This document shows positions 19,158-27,921 of a DNA stretch of 64,000 nt, one piece after another (the stretch's first letter is position 1; every line of letters starts with the position of its first letter). The position numbers were made by a program, and so were the translations under genes. Location: contig NZ_JAEMNV010000004.1 of the NCBI RefSeq assembly GCF_016482825.1, positions 633,258 through 697,257 of the forward strand, written 5' to 3'. This DNA comes from Antrihabitans stalagmiti (lineage in GTDB: Bacteria; Actinomycetota; Actinomycetes; Mycobacteriales; Mycobacteriaceae). The notes beneath the pieces were generated by a model. The model made no database searches. It saw only the letters and a program-made list of their open reading frames with translations, and was not told where the DNA came from.

Positions 19158-20837
19158 ATGGCTGGGTCGGGACAGGCTAAATCACCTCTGATTGGTTCGG
19201 GCAGAACACGAACTGCCGAGCACGGTGGCCGACGGCGACGCCGCGGCGCGATATCCACGGTAGGAATGCTCGGCGTCGTCGCGTTGGTCGCCGCTGGGTG
19301 TGGCTCCGGCCGCACGGACGAGGGTTCCGGCACGGCCGACACGGGCGATGCGATCGTCGTAGGCACGACGGACAAGATCGTCACACTCGATCCTGCGGGC
19401 GCCTACGACAACGGTTCGTTCACGCCCATGAACCAGGTCTATCCGTTCCTGATGAACTTCGCACCCGGCAATCCGACGCTCGCGCCGGACGCCGCAGAAA
19501 GTTGTGGCTTCTCGCAACCGACCGTCTACACGTGCAAGCTCAAGCCGGGACTGAAGTTCGCGAACGGGAATCCGCTCACAGCGACGAGCGTGAAGTTCTC
19601 CTACGACAGAATCACCAAGATCAACGATCCGAACGGTCCGGCGTCGTTGCTCGGCCAGCTCGAAAAGACCGATGTGGTGGACGATCTCACGGTCGCATTC
19701 ACGCTCAAGGCCGCAAACGACCAGACGTTCCCGCTCGTCCTCGCCACCAATGCCGGTCCGATCGTCGACGAGAAGGTGTTCCCCGCCGACAAACTCCTCG
19801 ACGATGCCGAGATCGTCGAGAAGAAGCCGTTCGCGGGTCCGTACTCGATCGAGAGCTACCAGAAGAATCAGCTCGTCGAGTACAAGGCGATCCCGGATTA
19901 CAACGGCATTCTCGGCAAGCCGAAGACCGATGCGATCACTGTCAGATACTTCGCGACGACCGACAGCCTCAAGATCGACACGCAGAACAACGACATCGAT
20001 GTGGGCTTCCGTTCCTACAGCCCAACGGATCTCGAGTCGCTTGCAGGGATGGACAACGTCGTCGTCCACGAGGGTATCGGCGGCGAACTCCGCTACATCG
20101 TGTTCAACATGAATACGATGCCGGGTGACACGCCGGAGCAGAAGCTGGCTGTGCGCAAGGCGATCGCATCGTCGGTCGACCGTGACGCACTCTCCAACGA
20201 CGTCTACAAGGGGAACTATCTGCCCGCGTATTCGTCTGTGGTCGAAGGACTTCCAGGCGCGAAGCCGTCCTACAAGGAGATCTACGGCGAAAAGCCGAAC
20301 AAGGAAGCAGCCGCGAAATTCCTCGCCGACGCGGGAGTTGCAACGCCCGTCGTGCTGAATCTGCAATACAACCCGGACCACTACGGTGGCAGCAGCTCCG
20401 AGGAATATGCCGCGATCAAGTCGCAACTCGACGGCACCGGCTTGTTCACGGTGAACCTGCAGTCGACCGAATGGGTCACCTACCAGAAGGAACGGGTGCA
20501 GGACGCGTACCCGCTCTATCAGTTGGGCTGGTTCCCCGACTTCGTCGACGCCGACAACTACCTCACCCCCTTCTTCGCGCCGAACAACTTCCTGCAGAAT
20601 CACTTCGAGAATCCGGTGATCACTGATCTGTTGGTCAAGGAGACAACGGAACCCGACAAGGCCAAGCGTGAAGAGATTCTGCGGCAGGTTCAGGACGAGC
20701 TTGCCCGCAACTACATTTCGATGCTGCCGTTGCTGGCAGGCAAGCAGTTTGCGGTATCCGGTAAGAACATCGCCGGGGTCGACGAGACGCTCGACGCGTC
20801 GTTCAAGTTCCGCTACACCGTCCTGAGCAAGAACTGA
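19158..20837 (+). CDS. Peptide/nickel-type ABC transporter substrate-binding lipoprotein (SBP_bac_5)
   Basis: The 559-residue protein belongs to the DppA/OppA family of extracellular solute receptors. A basic N-terminus (RRRRRG) and hydrophobic stretch end in the lipobox LVAAGC with Cys48 as the lipid-modified residue. Family segments include IVTLDPAGAYDNGSF, KLKPGLKFANGNPLTATSVKFSYDR (the SBP5 signature region) and RKAIASSVDRDALS. The ATG at 19158 gives a long n-region; no nearer start gives a complete signal peptide. Four genes follow in tight order, forming a complete importer. Substrate is probably oligopeptides; nickel or other small ligands cannot be excluded. Confidence 0.9.
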   Translation: MAGSGQAKSPLIGSGRTRTAEHGGRRRRRGAISTVGMLGVVALVAAGCGSGRTDEGSGTADTGDAIVVGTTDKIVTLDPAGAYDNGSFTPMNQVYPFLMNFAPGNPTLAPDAAESCGFSQPTVYTCKLKPGLKFANGNPLTATSVKFSYDRITKINDPNGPASLLGQLEKTDVVDDLTVAFTLKAANDQTFPLVLATNAGPIVDEKVFPADKLLDDAEIVEKKPFAGPYSIESYQKNQLVEYKAIPDYNGILGKPKTDAITVRYFATTDSLKIDTQNNDIDVGFRSYSPTDLESLAGMDNVVVHEGIGGELRYIVFNMNTMPGDTPEQKLAVRKAIASSVDRDALSNDVYKGNYLPAYSSVVEGLPGAKPSYKEIYGEKPNKEAAAKFLADAGVATPVVLNLQYNPDHYGGSSSEEYAAIKSQLDGTGLFTVNLQSTEWVTYQKERVQDAYPLYQLGWFPDFVDADNYLTPFFAPNNFLQNHFENPVITDLLVKETTEPDKAKREEILRQVQDELARNYISMLPLLAGKQFAVSGKNIAGVDETLDASFKFRYTVLSKN

Positions 20838-20840
20838 CAG

Positions 20841-21950
20841 ATGAGCGAGATGGTGGAGCCTGCGCCAGCACAGGTTTCGGACAGTCCACCACCAGGTAGC
20901 CGTAAAGGAAGGGCGGGCGCGCGCTCACGACGAGCCGCGCTCGCCCGCTACCTCCTGGTCCGACTCGCACTGATCGTTCCAACGGCGTGGATCCTCGTCA
21001 CCGTCGTGTTCTTCCTGATGCGGGTGGTCGGCGATCCGATCACCGCGGCCATGGGTGGACGCATGACGGCCGAGCAGATCAACGAGCGCAAGGAAGCCGC
21101 AGGCCTCAATCGTCCTATCCTGACGCAGTATTGGGAGTATCTGTCGGGTTTGATGCGTGGTGATTTCGGCCGGTCCGCCGACAATCGCGAAATCAGCGAA
21201 GTGATCACCGTCTACGGTGCCGCGACGCTCGAGTTGGTGTTCTGGTCTCTGCTTATCGCCTTCGCCATCGGTATTCCGTTGGGTCGCTATGCCGCTACAC
21301 ATCGCGACCGGCCCGCCGACGTCGTGCTCCGACTCTTCGCGATACTTGCCTACGCAGCGCCGGTGTTCTTCGTCGGTCTGCTACTCAAGTTGCTGTTCTC
21401 GGTGAAACTCGGCTGGTTGCCCGGATCGGGTCGGGCAAGCACCAATGTCGAACTCGCGCTGCAGAATGTGTCGCCGAAGACGAACATCATGATCATCGAC
21501 GCATTTCTCTACGGCGACATCGGTTACATCGGCGACGTGCTGAAACACGCGATACTGCCGTCCTTCGCGCTCGGCATGCTGACGGCAGGTGTTTTCCTGC
21601 GACTCGTCCGGATCAATCTGCTGCAGACGCTGCGCAGCGGAAGTGTGGAAGCTGCTCGTGCGCGCGGACTTTCGGCTCGTGTCGTCACCGGTCGGCACGC
21701 CTTCAAGAACGCCTTGATTCCGGTGGTGACGGTGATGGGGATGTACATAGCCGTGCATCTCGGTGGCTCGGTGCTGACCGAGACGACGTTCGAATGGAAA
21801 GGCCTCGGTTATCAACTCGCCGAGTATCTGAAGGCTCGCGATTTCATTGCGGTGCAGGGGATCGTCGCGTTCGTCGCCCTGCTCGTCGCGGTGATGAGCT
21901 TCGTCGTCGACGTTGTCGTGTCGATTATCGATCCGAGGGTGAGGTTCTGA
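20841..21950 (+). CDS. Oligopeptide ABC transporter permease (DppB/OppB type)
   Basis: The 369-residue inner-membrane permease has the N-terminal helix YLLVRLALIVPTAWILVTVVFFLM and the EAA-type coupling loop EAARARGLSARVVTGRHAFKNALIP that contacts the ATPase. Six helices are expected. It begins 3 bp after the lipoprotein stop and overlaps the second permease by one base pair of ATGA type. The extended charged N-terminus of about 40 residues is longer than in E. coli DppB. Confidence 0.92.
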   Translation: MSEMVEPAPAQVSDSPPPGSRKGRAGARSRRAALARYLLVRLALIVPTAWILVTVVFFLMRVVGDPITAAMGGRMTAEQINERKEAAGLNRPILTQYWEYLSGLMRGDFGRSADNREISEVITVYGAATLELVFWSLLIAFAIGIPLGRYAATHRDRPADVVLRLFAILAYAAPVFFVGLLLKLLFSVKLGWLPGSGRASTNVELALQNVSPKTNIMIIDAFLYGDIGYIGDVLKHAILPSFALGMLTAGVFLRLVRINLLQTLRSGSVEAARARGLSARVVTGRHAFKNALIPVVTVMGMYIAVHLGGSVLTETTFEWKGLGYQLAEYLKARDFIAVQGIVAFVALLVAVMSFVVDVVVSIIDPRVRF

Positions 21951-22912
21951 TGACCGCCGCAGCGCTCGCCAAAGAGCCCGATCTGCCGCCGCCCCCTCGG
22001 GTTCGGCGGCGAGGCGTACCCGGTGTCGCGCTCCTGCGTTCGACCCATGGGCTGCAACGGATCACGTTGATCTTCGGGCTGATCCTCATTGCCGCGTTCG
22101 TGATCGCAGCCGTCTTCGCACCACTGATCGCACCGTACGGGTTCGCTCAGAGCTCGGCTGACGGAGTCGATTTCGCTCGGCAGCAGGCGCCGTCGGCGGA
22201 GCACTGGTTCGGCACCTCGGTCCGCGGCGAAGATGTGCTGTCCCGCGTGATCTTCGGTGCGAGAACAGCTTTGCTCGTCATCGCGTTGTCGCTCGTCTTG
22301 TCGCTGATCATCGGTGTCCCACTCGGATTGCTCTCGGGCTACATCGGTCGGTGGATCGATCGGGTGCTGGTGCTGTTCATGGATGCGATGTACGCGTTTC
22401 CGTCGCTGTTGCTCGCGATCGTCGTCTCGATCGTGGTGGCCGGCGGCAATTCGAGTGCGTTCGGCGGCGTCCTGTCGGCCGCCGTTGCTATCACCGCAGT
22501 CTTTGTGCCGCAGTACTTTCGGGTGGTTCGCAATGCCACTGTCGCGGTGAAACAGGAACCGTACGTCGATGCGGCGCGCGTCACCGGTGCGTCGACGATT
22601 CGGATCATGTTCAAGCACATTCTCGCCAACGTCACGGCGTCGCTGCCGGTCATCATCACCCTCAACGGTGCCGAAGCAATCCTGACGCTCGCCGGCCTCG
22701 GCTTCCTCGGCTTCGGGATCGAGCCGACTTCGGCGGCGGAGTGGGGCTACGACCTCAACAAGGCGCTGGCAGACGTGTCCAACGGAATCTGGTGGACCGG
22801 AGTCTTTCCGGGTGTTGCGATCGTGTTGGTCGTACTCGGGATGACGTTGGTCGGAGAGAGCCTCAACGAAGTGTTCAACCCGATACTGCGCACCCGGCGG
22901 GCAGTCCAGTGA
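21950..22912 (+). CDS. Oligopeptide ABC transporter permease (DppC/OppC type)
   Basis: The 320-residue permease starts at ATG 21950, overlapping the previous stop. It has the OppC N-terminal helix (ITLIFGLILIAAFVIAAVFAPLIAPYG), the periplasmic HWFGTSVRGEDVLSRVIFGAR signature and the coupling loop EPYVDAARVTGASTIRIMFKHIL. It pairs with the upstream permease to form the transmembrane channel. Translation couples to the fused ATPase by a GTGA overlap. Confidence 0.92.
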   Translation: MTAAALAKEPDLPPPPRVRRRGVPGVALLRSTHGLQRITLIFGLILIAAFVIAAVFAPLIAPYGFAQSSADGVDFARQQAPSAEHWFGTSVRGEDVLSRVIFGARTALLVIALSLVLSLIIGVPLGLLSGYIGRWIDRVLVLFMDAMYAFPSLLLAIVVSIVVAGGNSSAFGGVLSAAVAITAVFVPQYFRVVRNATVAVKQEPYVDAARVTGASTIRIMFKHILANVTASLPVIITLNGAEAILTLAGLGFLGFGIEPTSAAEWGYDLNKALADVSNGIWWTGVFPGVAIVLVVLGMTLVGESLNEVFNPILRTRRAVQ

Positions 22913-24570
22913 CCGATGCCGCGCTGACGATCGAATCGTTATCCGTTGTATTCGCAACCGATTCCGGCCCGGTCGATGCTGTCTCCGATGTTTCGTTCGA
23001 GGTGTTTCCCGGAGAAGTGCTTGCGATCGTCGGCGAGTCGGGATCCGGCAAATCGGTGAGCTCTCGGTCCGCGATGGGACTGTTGCCGCCGACCGCGCGC
23101 GTGCGAGGACTTGTTCGGCTGGGGAGCAACGAGATCACGTCGATGTCGGAACGTGAGCTCACCGCCGTTCGTGGCGGTGCCATCTCGATGGTCTTCCAGG
23201 AGCCCGGCAGCGCACTCGATCCGCTGTTCACCGTCGGTTTTCAGATCGGCGAAGCGTTGCGCGCGCACACAGGCATGGGACGAAAGGCTGCGAAGGAGAA
23301 GGCAGTCGAGTTGTTACGGCTGGTCGGGTTGCCCGATCCGGAGCAGCGGGTCGACTTCTACCCACACGAACTGTCCGGTGGTCAGAAGCAGCGAGTCGTC
23401 ATAGCGATCGCGATCGCGTGCGAACCGAAGGTCATCATCGCGGACGAACCGACGACCGCACTCGACGTGACGGTGCAGGCCGAGATCCTCGAACTACTTC
23501 GTGACCTGCGCGATCGAATCGGCAGCGCAATCGTGTTGATCACCCACAACATGGGCGTCGTCGCCGATCTGGCCGACCGGGTCGTAGTGATGAAAGACGG
23601 TCGCGTCGTCGAGCAGGCGCCGGTGGATCAGTTGTTCGCCAGCCCAGCGCAGGACTACACGCGGGCGCTTCTTGCAGCTGTGCCGCACCTCGGCACCGGC
23701 GACGAGTTGCACAAGGGGCCGGCCGTGGCAGAGTCGGAAGCCGAGGCGGTGCTGGAGATCTCGCATCTCACGGTCGAGTTTCCGGGAGCGATCGGTCGTC
23801 CTGCATTCAAGGCGGTCGACGACGTGAGCCTGAGCATCGCGCGTGGCGAGACCGTCGGTTTGGTAGGGGAGTCGGGTTCGGGCAAATCGACGATCGGTCG
23901 ATGTGTCGCCGCGCTTGCACGGCCGACGAGCGGATCCATCAGAGTGCTCGGCCAGGACATCACCGCGATGCGCGAGCGTGAACTGCGGCCGATTCGGCGT
24001 CGCTTCGGATTCGTTTTCCAGGACCCCGCGACGTCGATGAATCCACGTCTCACCGTCGGTGAGTGTGTTGCGGAGCCGCTGATCGTGCACAAGGTCGCGA
24101 AAGGGCAAGCCCTGCGCGACAAGGTCGATCGACTGCTCGACGACGTGCAGTTGCCGCGGGCGACCGCGGCTAGGTATCCGCACGAGCTGTCGGGTGGTCA
24201 GCGTCAACGTGCCAGTCTGGCAAGGGCTTTGGCGCTGAATCCCGACCTGCTCGTCGCCGACGAACCGACGAGCGCACTCGACGTGTCCGTCCAGGCGAAA
24301 GTGCTCGAACTGTTCGAGCAACTGCAGCAGGAGAACAAGTTCGCGTGTCTGTTCATCAGTCACGACCTCGCGGTGGTCGACCTGCTTGCCGACCGAGTGG
24401 CGGTCCTGCGCAACGGGGCGCTCGTCGAATTGGGTACGCGGTCGGAGATCTTGCGCAACCCGACGCAGGATTACACACGCAGACTCGTTGCGGCAGTACC
24501 GGTTCCGGACCCCGTCGAGCAGCGGGCGCGGCGTGCGCAGAACGCCGCGCTGTTCGGCGCGATCACGTGA
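22909..24570 (+). CDS. Fused ABC ATPase (DppD-DppF type) of the oligopeptide importer
   Basis: One 553-residue chain holds two complete ABC ATPase domains, the equivalents of DppD and DppF. Domain one has GESGSGKSVSS (Walker A), ELSGGQKQRVVIA (signature) and VIIADEPTTALD (Walker B). Domain two begins about residue 285 and has GESGSGKSTIGR, ELSGGQRQRASLA and LLVADEPTSALD. Each ends with the oligopeptide-type extension. The fusion replaces the usual heterodimer and is common in actinomycetes. GTG at 22909 overlaps the permease stop. The 3' end lies 4 bp from the convergent TetR gene. Confidence 0.94.
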   Translation: MTDAALTIESLSVVFATDSGPVDAVSDVSFEVFPGEVLAIVGESGSGKSVSSRSAMGLLPPTARVRGLVRLGSNEITSMSERELTAVRGGAISMVFQEPGSALDPLFTVGFQIGEALRAHTGMGRKAAKEKAVELLRLVGLPDPEQRVDFYPHELSGGQKQRVVIAIAIACEPKVIIADEPTTALDVTVQAEILELLRDLRDRIGSAIVLITHNMGVVADLADRVVVMKDGRVVEQAPVDQLFASPAQDYTRALLAAVPHLGTGDELHKGPAVAESEAEAVLEISHLTVEFPGAIGRPAFKAVDDVSLSIARGETVGLVGESGSGKSTIGRCVAALARPTSGSIRVLGQDITAMRERELRPIRRRFGFVFQDPATSMNPRLTVGECVAEPLIVHKVAKGQALRDKVDRLLDDVQLPRATAARYPHELSGGQRQRASLARALALNPDLLVADEPTSALDVSVQAKVLELFEQLQQENKFACLFISHDLAVVDLLADRVAVLRNGALVELGTRSEILRNPTQDYTRRLVAAVPVPDPVEQRARRAQNAALFGAIT

Positions 24571-24574
24571 GTGC

Positions 24575-25225
24575 CTACCGCGCTGGGTAGGTCTCGCCCG
24601 CGAGGTACCCGCCGACGAGCACGAACAGTTCGGTCGAGCGGTCGACGAGTTCGTCGCGGCTGATCGGAAGCGTGCCGTCGATCCACCCCGTGATGGTCTC
24701 GTGCAGGCCACCGACGAGGTGCATCGCCGCGAAGTGCGCGCGATCGCCGACCTGCAACGCCGTCGCCGGACCGTAGTACTGCTGGCCCGCTGAGACGACG
24801 AGGCTCGCGAGGGTGTGCATCGTTTCCGAGCGGCGCGCAGCGAGTGTTGGATGGATCAGCGCCTCGGTGAACAGAATGCGCACAGTGCAAGGGTCGTCTA
24901 TCAACATGTCGACGGCCGCGCCGATCGCGGCCCTCGATTTGGCGTCGGCGTTGTCGGGCGCTGAGGCGACCGCCTCCAGGATCACGCGGCCGAGTTCGGC
25001 GACGATCCGATCGAAGAGGGCGGTGAGCACGGCCTCCAAGTTGCCGAAGCTTTCGTAGTAGTAGCGCTCGTTGAGACCTGCTTCGGCGCACAGTCCGCTG
25101 ACCGTGAGTTTCGCGAAGCCGCGAGTGCCGACGATCTCGTGCGCTGCGTCGAGGAGGGCGTCGCGTCGTTGCGCGCGGCGATCGGCAGCAGAAACCCCAC
25201 CGTAGGCACGCTTCGCGGTCGACAC
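24575..25225 (-). CDS. TetR-family transcriptional regulator
   Basis: The 216-residue protein has the TetR N-terminal DNA-binding domain: RRDALLDAAHEIVGTRGFAKLTVSGLCAEAGLNERYYYESFG contains helices 1-3 with the recognition helix at LNERYYYESF (quoted in two parts for length: RRDALLDAAHEIVGTRGF, then LNERYYYESFG). The C-terminal ligand domain is diverse. GTG at 25225 is preferred; an in-frame ATG at 25243 would start inside the operator-like repeats. It is divergent from the DUF2236 gene, and two direct repeats fill the space between them, so it probably represses that gene and itself. Confidence 0.88.
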   Translation of the reverse strand: MSTAKRAYGGVSAADRRAQRRDALLDAAHEIVGTRGFAKLTVSGLCAEAGLNERYYYESFGNLEAVLTALFDRIVAELGRVILEAVASAPDNADAKSRAAIGAAVDMLIDDPCTVRILFTEALIHPTLAARRSETMHTLASLVVSAGQQYYGPATALQVGDRAHFAAMHLVGGLHETITGWIDGTLPISRDELVDRSTELFVLVGGYLAGETYPAR

Positions 25226-25244
25226 GACGCAATTGTGGCACATT

Positions 25245-25289
25245 CTCTTGCCAGATTCGCAATTCTGGGGGATGCTCTTGCCAGAATCG
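25245..25289. promoter_or_regulatory. Paired direct repeats, candidate TetR operators
   Basis: CTCTTGCCAGATTCG (25245-25259) and CTCTTGCCAGAATCG (25275-25289) differ by one base and are spaced exactly 30 bp. ATTCTGG at 25262-25268 is the inverse complement of CCAGAAT (25281-25287), and TGGCA at 25236 pairs with TGCCA at 25249. The cluster occupies the gap between the divergent TetR and DUF2236 genes. Confidence 0.6.
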
Positions 25290-25303
25290 AACAGGAGGCA
25301 ACG

Positions 25304-26242
25304 ATGCCTGGTAAGCAGGGATATTTCCCCGCCGACTCGATGGCCGTTCGGGTCATGAGCAAACGAGCCGTCGGCTTGACCTACGGCGAGCGCGCTCTGG
25401 TGGTCGGTGCGACCAACCCGCTGCTCTACGTCGGAACGGCCGAGAACACAAGTCACCGCGAGACGCCGTACAACCGACTCGCGCTGACGGGTCGACTGTT
25501 CGAGGCCGTGTTTCTCGGGACGAAGGCCGAGGCCGACAGGGCTCTGGACTTCACGCGCAAGAAGCACGAACGTGTGGTCGGCGGTCTCCCCGAAGCAGCC
25601 GGACCCCACCATCCGGCCGGCATGCACTACAGCGCACGCGATCCCCATCTGATGTACATGACGATGGCGTTCACCTTCGATTCCGCCGAGGCGATGCACG
25701 ATCTGCTCGTCCGCACGTTGACCGACGGTGAGCGCGAGGGCCTGTGGCAGGACTTCGTGCGCTGGGCGGAACTGTTCGGCATGCCGAGATCGGCCGCGCC
25801 GGCCACCTACCGTGAGTTTCGGGCTTCGTTCGACACCTACCTCGCCTCGGACCAACTGTTCCTCACCGCCGAAGCGCGCCTGGTGGGCGCACATCTCGCA
25901 GGTGCCGAGCGGCAGAAGTACCCGTTGCCCGGCAGATTGCGCCACGGCGCGCCTGCGCTGGCCCTGATCGTGCAGGGGAGTCTGCCTGCTCGGATTCGCG
26001 AGATCTACGGTCTACGTTGGACTTCGGCCGACGAACTGGCGTTCCAGCTCGCGGTCCGCACACTGCGCGCGGTGCACTTCCGGCCGCGACTCGCCCCCGC
26101 CGGTCCGTTGCGCATCGCCCTGCGGGGCCCGAGCGCCCCCAGCTACGCGACCCTCGCCCGCGGCGAACGGGAGCTGATCCGGAGCGGACGGCCGAGTATG
26201 CCCGGTGTCGACACGACGCGACGGGTCGAGGAAACAGCCTGA
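25304..26242 (+). CDS. DUF2236 / MpaB-type oxygenase family protein
   Basis: The 312-residue protein belongs to the DUF2236 family (named for the MpaB/Lcp-type oxygenases that bind a b-type heme). Typical segments are the early NPLLYVGTAENTSHRETPYNRL, HPAGMHYSARDPHLMYMTMAFTFDSA (shown here in overlapping parts: HPAGMHYSARDP, LMYMTMAFTFDSA) and FDTYLASDQLF. No secretion signal is visible. ATG 25304 follows an ideal AGGAGG site. The divergent TetR and shared repeats indicate ligand-inducible expression. Possible roles include oxidation of hydrophobic compounds; substrate unknown. Confidence 0.75.
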   Translation: MPGKQGYFPADSMAVRVMSKRAVGLTYGERALVVGATNPLLYVGTAENTSHRETPYNRLALTGRLFEAVFLGTKAEADRALDFTRKKHERVVGGLPEAAGPHHPAGMHYSARDPHLMYMTMAFTFDSAEAMHDLLVRTLTDGEREGLWQDFVRWAELFGMPRSAAPATYREFRASFDTYLASDQLFLTAEARLVGAHLAGAERQKYPLPGRLRHGAPALALIVQGSLPARIREIYGLRWTSADELAFQLAVRTLRAVHFRPRLAPAGPLRIALRGPSAPSYATLARGERELIRSGRPSMPGVDTTRRVEETA

Positions 26243-26360
26243 CGAGAGCGTTGTAGGTGGTTGGGACCGTCGTCCAAGTCACTGCATTACTGTCTCGATA
26301 GTCGACTCCGGTAGCGTGAGGCCGCATCTGCACGCGAACCACAGTTGGAGCGCCGACCCC

Positions 26361-27458
26361 ATGAACGACCAGACCCACCGCCGCACAGGCGCTTCCTACG
26401 CAGCCGCGGGTGTGGACATCGAGGCGGGCGATCGGGCTGTCGAACTGTTCGCTCCGCTCGCCAAGAAAGCCAGCCGTCCGGAGGTGCAGGGTGGTCTGGG
26501 CGGCTTCGCCGGACTGTTCGCACTCAAGAGTGGCTACCGCGAACCGCTGCTCGCTGCGTCGACCGACGGTGTCGGTACCAAGATCGCTGTCGCGCAGGCG
26601 ATGGACAAACACGACACGGTCGGCCTCGACCTCGTGGCCATGGTCGTCGACGACCTCGTCGTCTGCGGCGCCGAGCCGCTGTTTCTGCAGGACTACATCG
26701 CTGTCGGCAGGGTTGTGCCCGAAAGGGTCGCAGAACTCGTCGGAGGCATCGCTGAGGGCTGTGTGCGGGCAGGCTGTGCGTTGCTCGGTGGCGAAACGGC
26801 CGAACATCCGGGCCTGATGGCAGACGGCGACTACGACCTGTCCGCAACGGGCGTCGGCGTTGTCGAGGCCGACCAGGTACTCGGGCCGGACCGAGTACGT
26901 CCCGGCGACGTCGTCATCGCCATGGGATCGTCGGGACTGCATTCCAACGGCTACAGCCTTGCCCGCAAGGTTCTGCTCGAGATCGACAGGATGTCGCTGA
27001 GCGCGCACGTCGAAGAATTCGGTCGCACGCTCGGTGAGGAACTGCTCGAGCCGACGAAGATCTACGCCAAGGACTGCCTTGCGTTGATCGCCGAAACCGA
27101 TGTTCGTACGTTCTCGCACGTGACCGGCGGCGGGCTGGCCGCCAACCTCGCCAGGGTCATGCCGAAGGGTCTGGTCGCCGAGCTCGACCGCGGCACCTGG
27201 AATCCCGCTCCCGTGTTCAAGATGATCGCGCAGCGTGGTCGCGTCGAGCGCGCTGAGATGGAACGCACGTTCAACATGGGCGTCGGCATGGTTGCCATCG
27301 TGGCACCGGAGGATGTCGACCGGGCCCTGGCCATCCTGACGGCACGGCACATCAAGTGCTGGACGCTGGGAGCGGTGAAGAAGGCGAACACGAAGACGCC
27401 GGAAAAGGCCGACGGTGGGGACCGCGCACTGCTCGTCGGAGACCACCCGAGGTTCTGA
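26361..27458 (+). CDS. purM: Phosphoribosylformylglycinamidine cyclo-ligase
   Basis: The 365-residue AIR synthetase converts FGAM and ATP to aminoimidazole ribotide. It begins with TGASYAAAGVDIEAGDRAVE and has the characteristic STDGVGTKI, CALLGGETAEHPG, GSSGLHSNGYSLAR and HVTGGGLAANL segments. The structure is related to PurL halves. ATG 26361 follows a TTGGAG site; the frame upstream to 26205 overlaps the DUF2236 end and is not part of the gene. A perfect bidirectional terminator at 27521-27558 lies downstream. It is separated from purF by the peptide-transporter insertion. Confidence 0.96.
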   Translation: MNDQTHRRTGASYAAAGVDIEAGDRAVELFAPLAKKASRPEVQGGLGGFAGLFALKSGYREPLLAASTDGVGTKIAVAQAMDKHDTVGLDLVAMVVDDLVVCGAEPLFLQDYIAVGRVVPERVAELVGGIAEGCVRAGCALLGGETAEHPGLMADGDYDLSATGVGVVEADQVLGPDRVRPGDVVIAMGSSGLHSNGYSLARKVLLEIDRMSLSAHVEEFGRTLGEELLEPTKIYAKDCLALIAETDVRTFSHVTGGGLAANLARVMPKGLVAELDRGTWNPAPVFKMIAQRGRVERAEMERTFNMGVGMVAIVAPEDVDRALAILTARHIKCWTLGAVKKANTKTPEKADGGDRALLVGDHPRF

Positions 27459-27520
27459 CAGATCGCCGCAGATCGAACGTTCGATCTCGGTGGATGTGCT
27501 CGAAAGAGTCCAAAGATGAA

Positions 27521-27558
27521 ATGAGGGGGAAGCCGACCGAAGTCGGCTTCCCCCTCAT
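27521..27558. terminator. Bidirectional terminator between purM and the DUF3073 gene
   Basis: A 17-bp perfect stem (27521-27537 with 27542-27558) and CGAA tetraloop. It lies between convergent genes and can serve both; the flanks ATTCATT on the right and AAAGATGAA on the left give modest T-rich tails in each direction. Confidence 0.9.
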
Positions 27559-27569
27559 TCATTCAAAGG

Positions 27570-27779
27570 TCAGCGACGCCACTCTTCGTACGCGTCGTCG
27601 TCGTCCCAACGGGAACGTGTGTCGGGCTCGTCTGGCGGCCTGACAGTATTCCGGTGCGAGATGGGTGAACCTCCTCCAGAGAGCTCTCGCTGCAAGCTGT
27701 CGAAGTCGGTGGATGGTGAGCTGTACTTGAGCTCACGTGCAACCTTGGTCTGCTTTGCCTTAGCCCGGCCGCGGCCCAT
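27570..27779 (-). CDS. DUF3073 protein
   Basis: The 69-residue protein begins MGRGRAKAKQTKVARELKY and continues SPSTDFDSLQRELSG, the hallmark of DUF3073, a small, basic, actinobacteria-specific family equivalent to Rv0810c. The end is acidic (WDDDDAYEEW). ATG 27779 was chosen from this conserved start; a longer frame up to 27857 would add 26 residues not found in the family. Function unknown; the basic N-terminus suggests nucleic-acid contact. Confidence 0.9.
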   Translation of the reverse strand: MGRGRAKAKQTKVARELKYSSPSTDFDSLQRELSGGGSPISHRNTVRPPDEPDTRSRWDDDDAYEEWRR

Positions 27780-27921
27780 GGCTAACCCCCTCGCGCCTTT
27801 GCGGGGCGGCCTGGGGAATTTGGCGGCCCCGTTTGAGTGTGTATTTTCCTGAGACACACTCTAGCGTGCAAATCGCGGTCGCGCTTCCACGACTGCTCGG
27901 GTCGGCCGGATCGCCCGCGTG

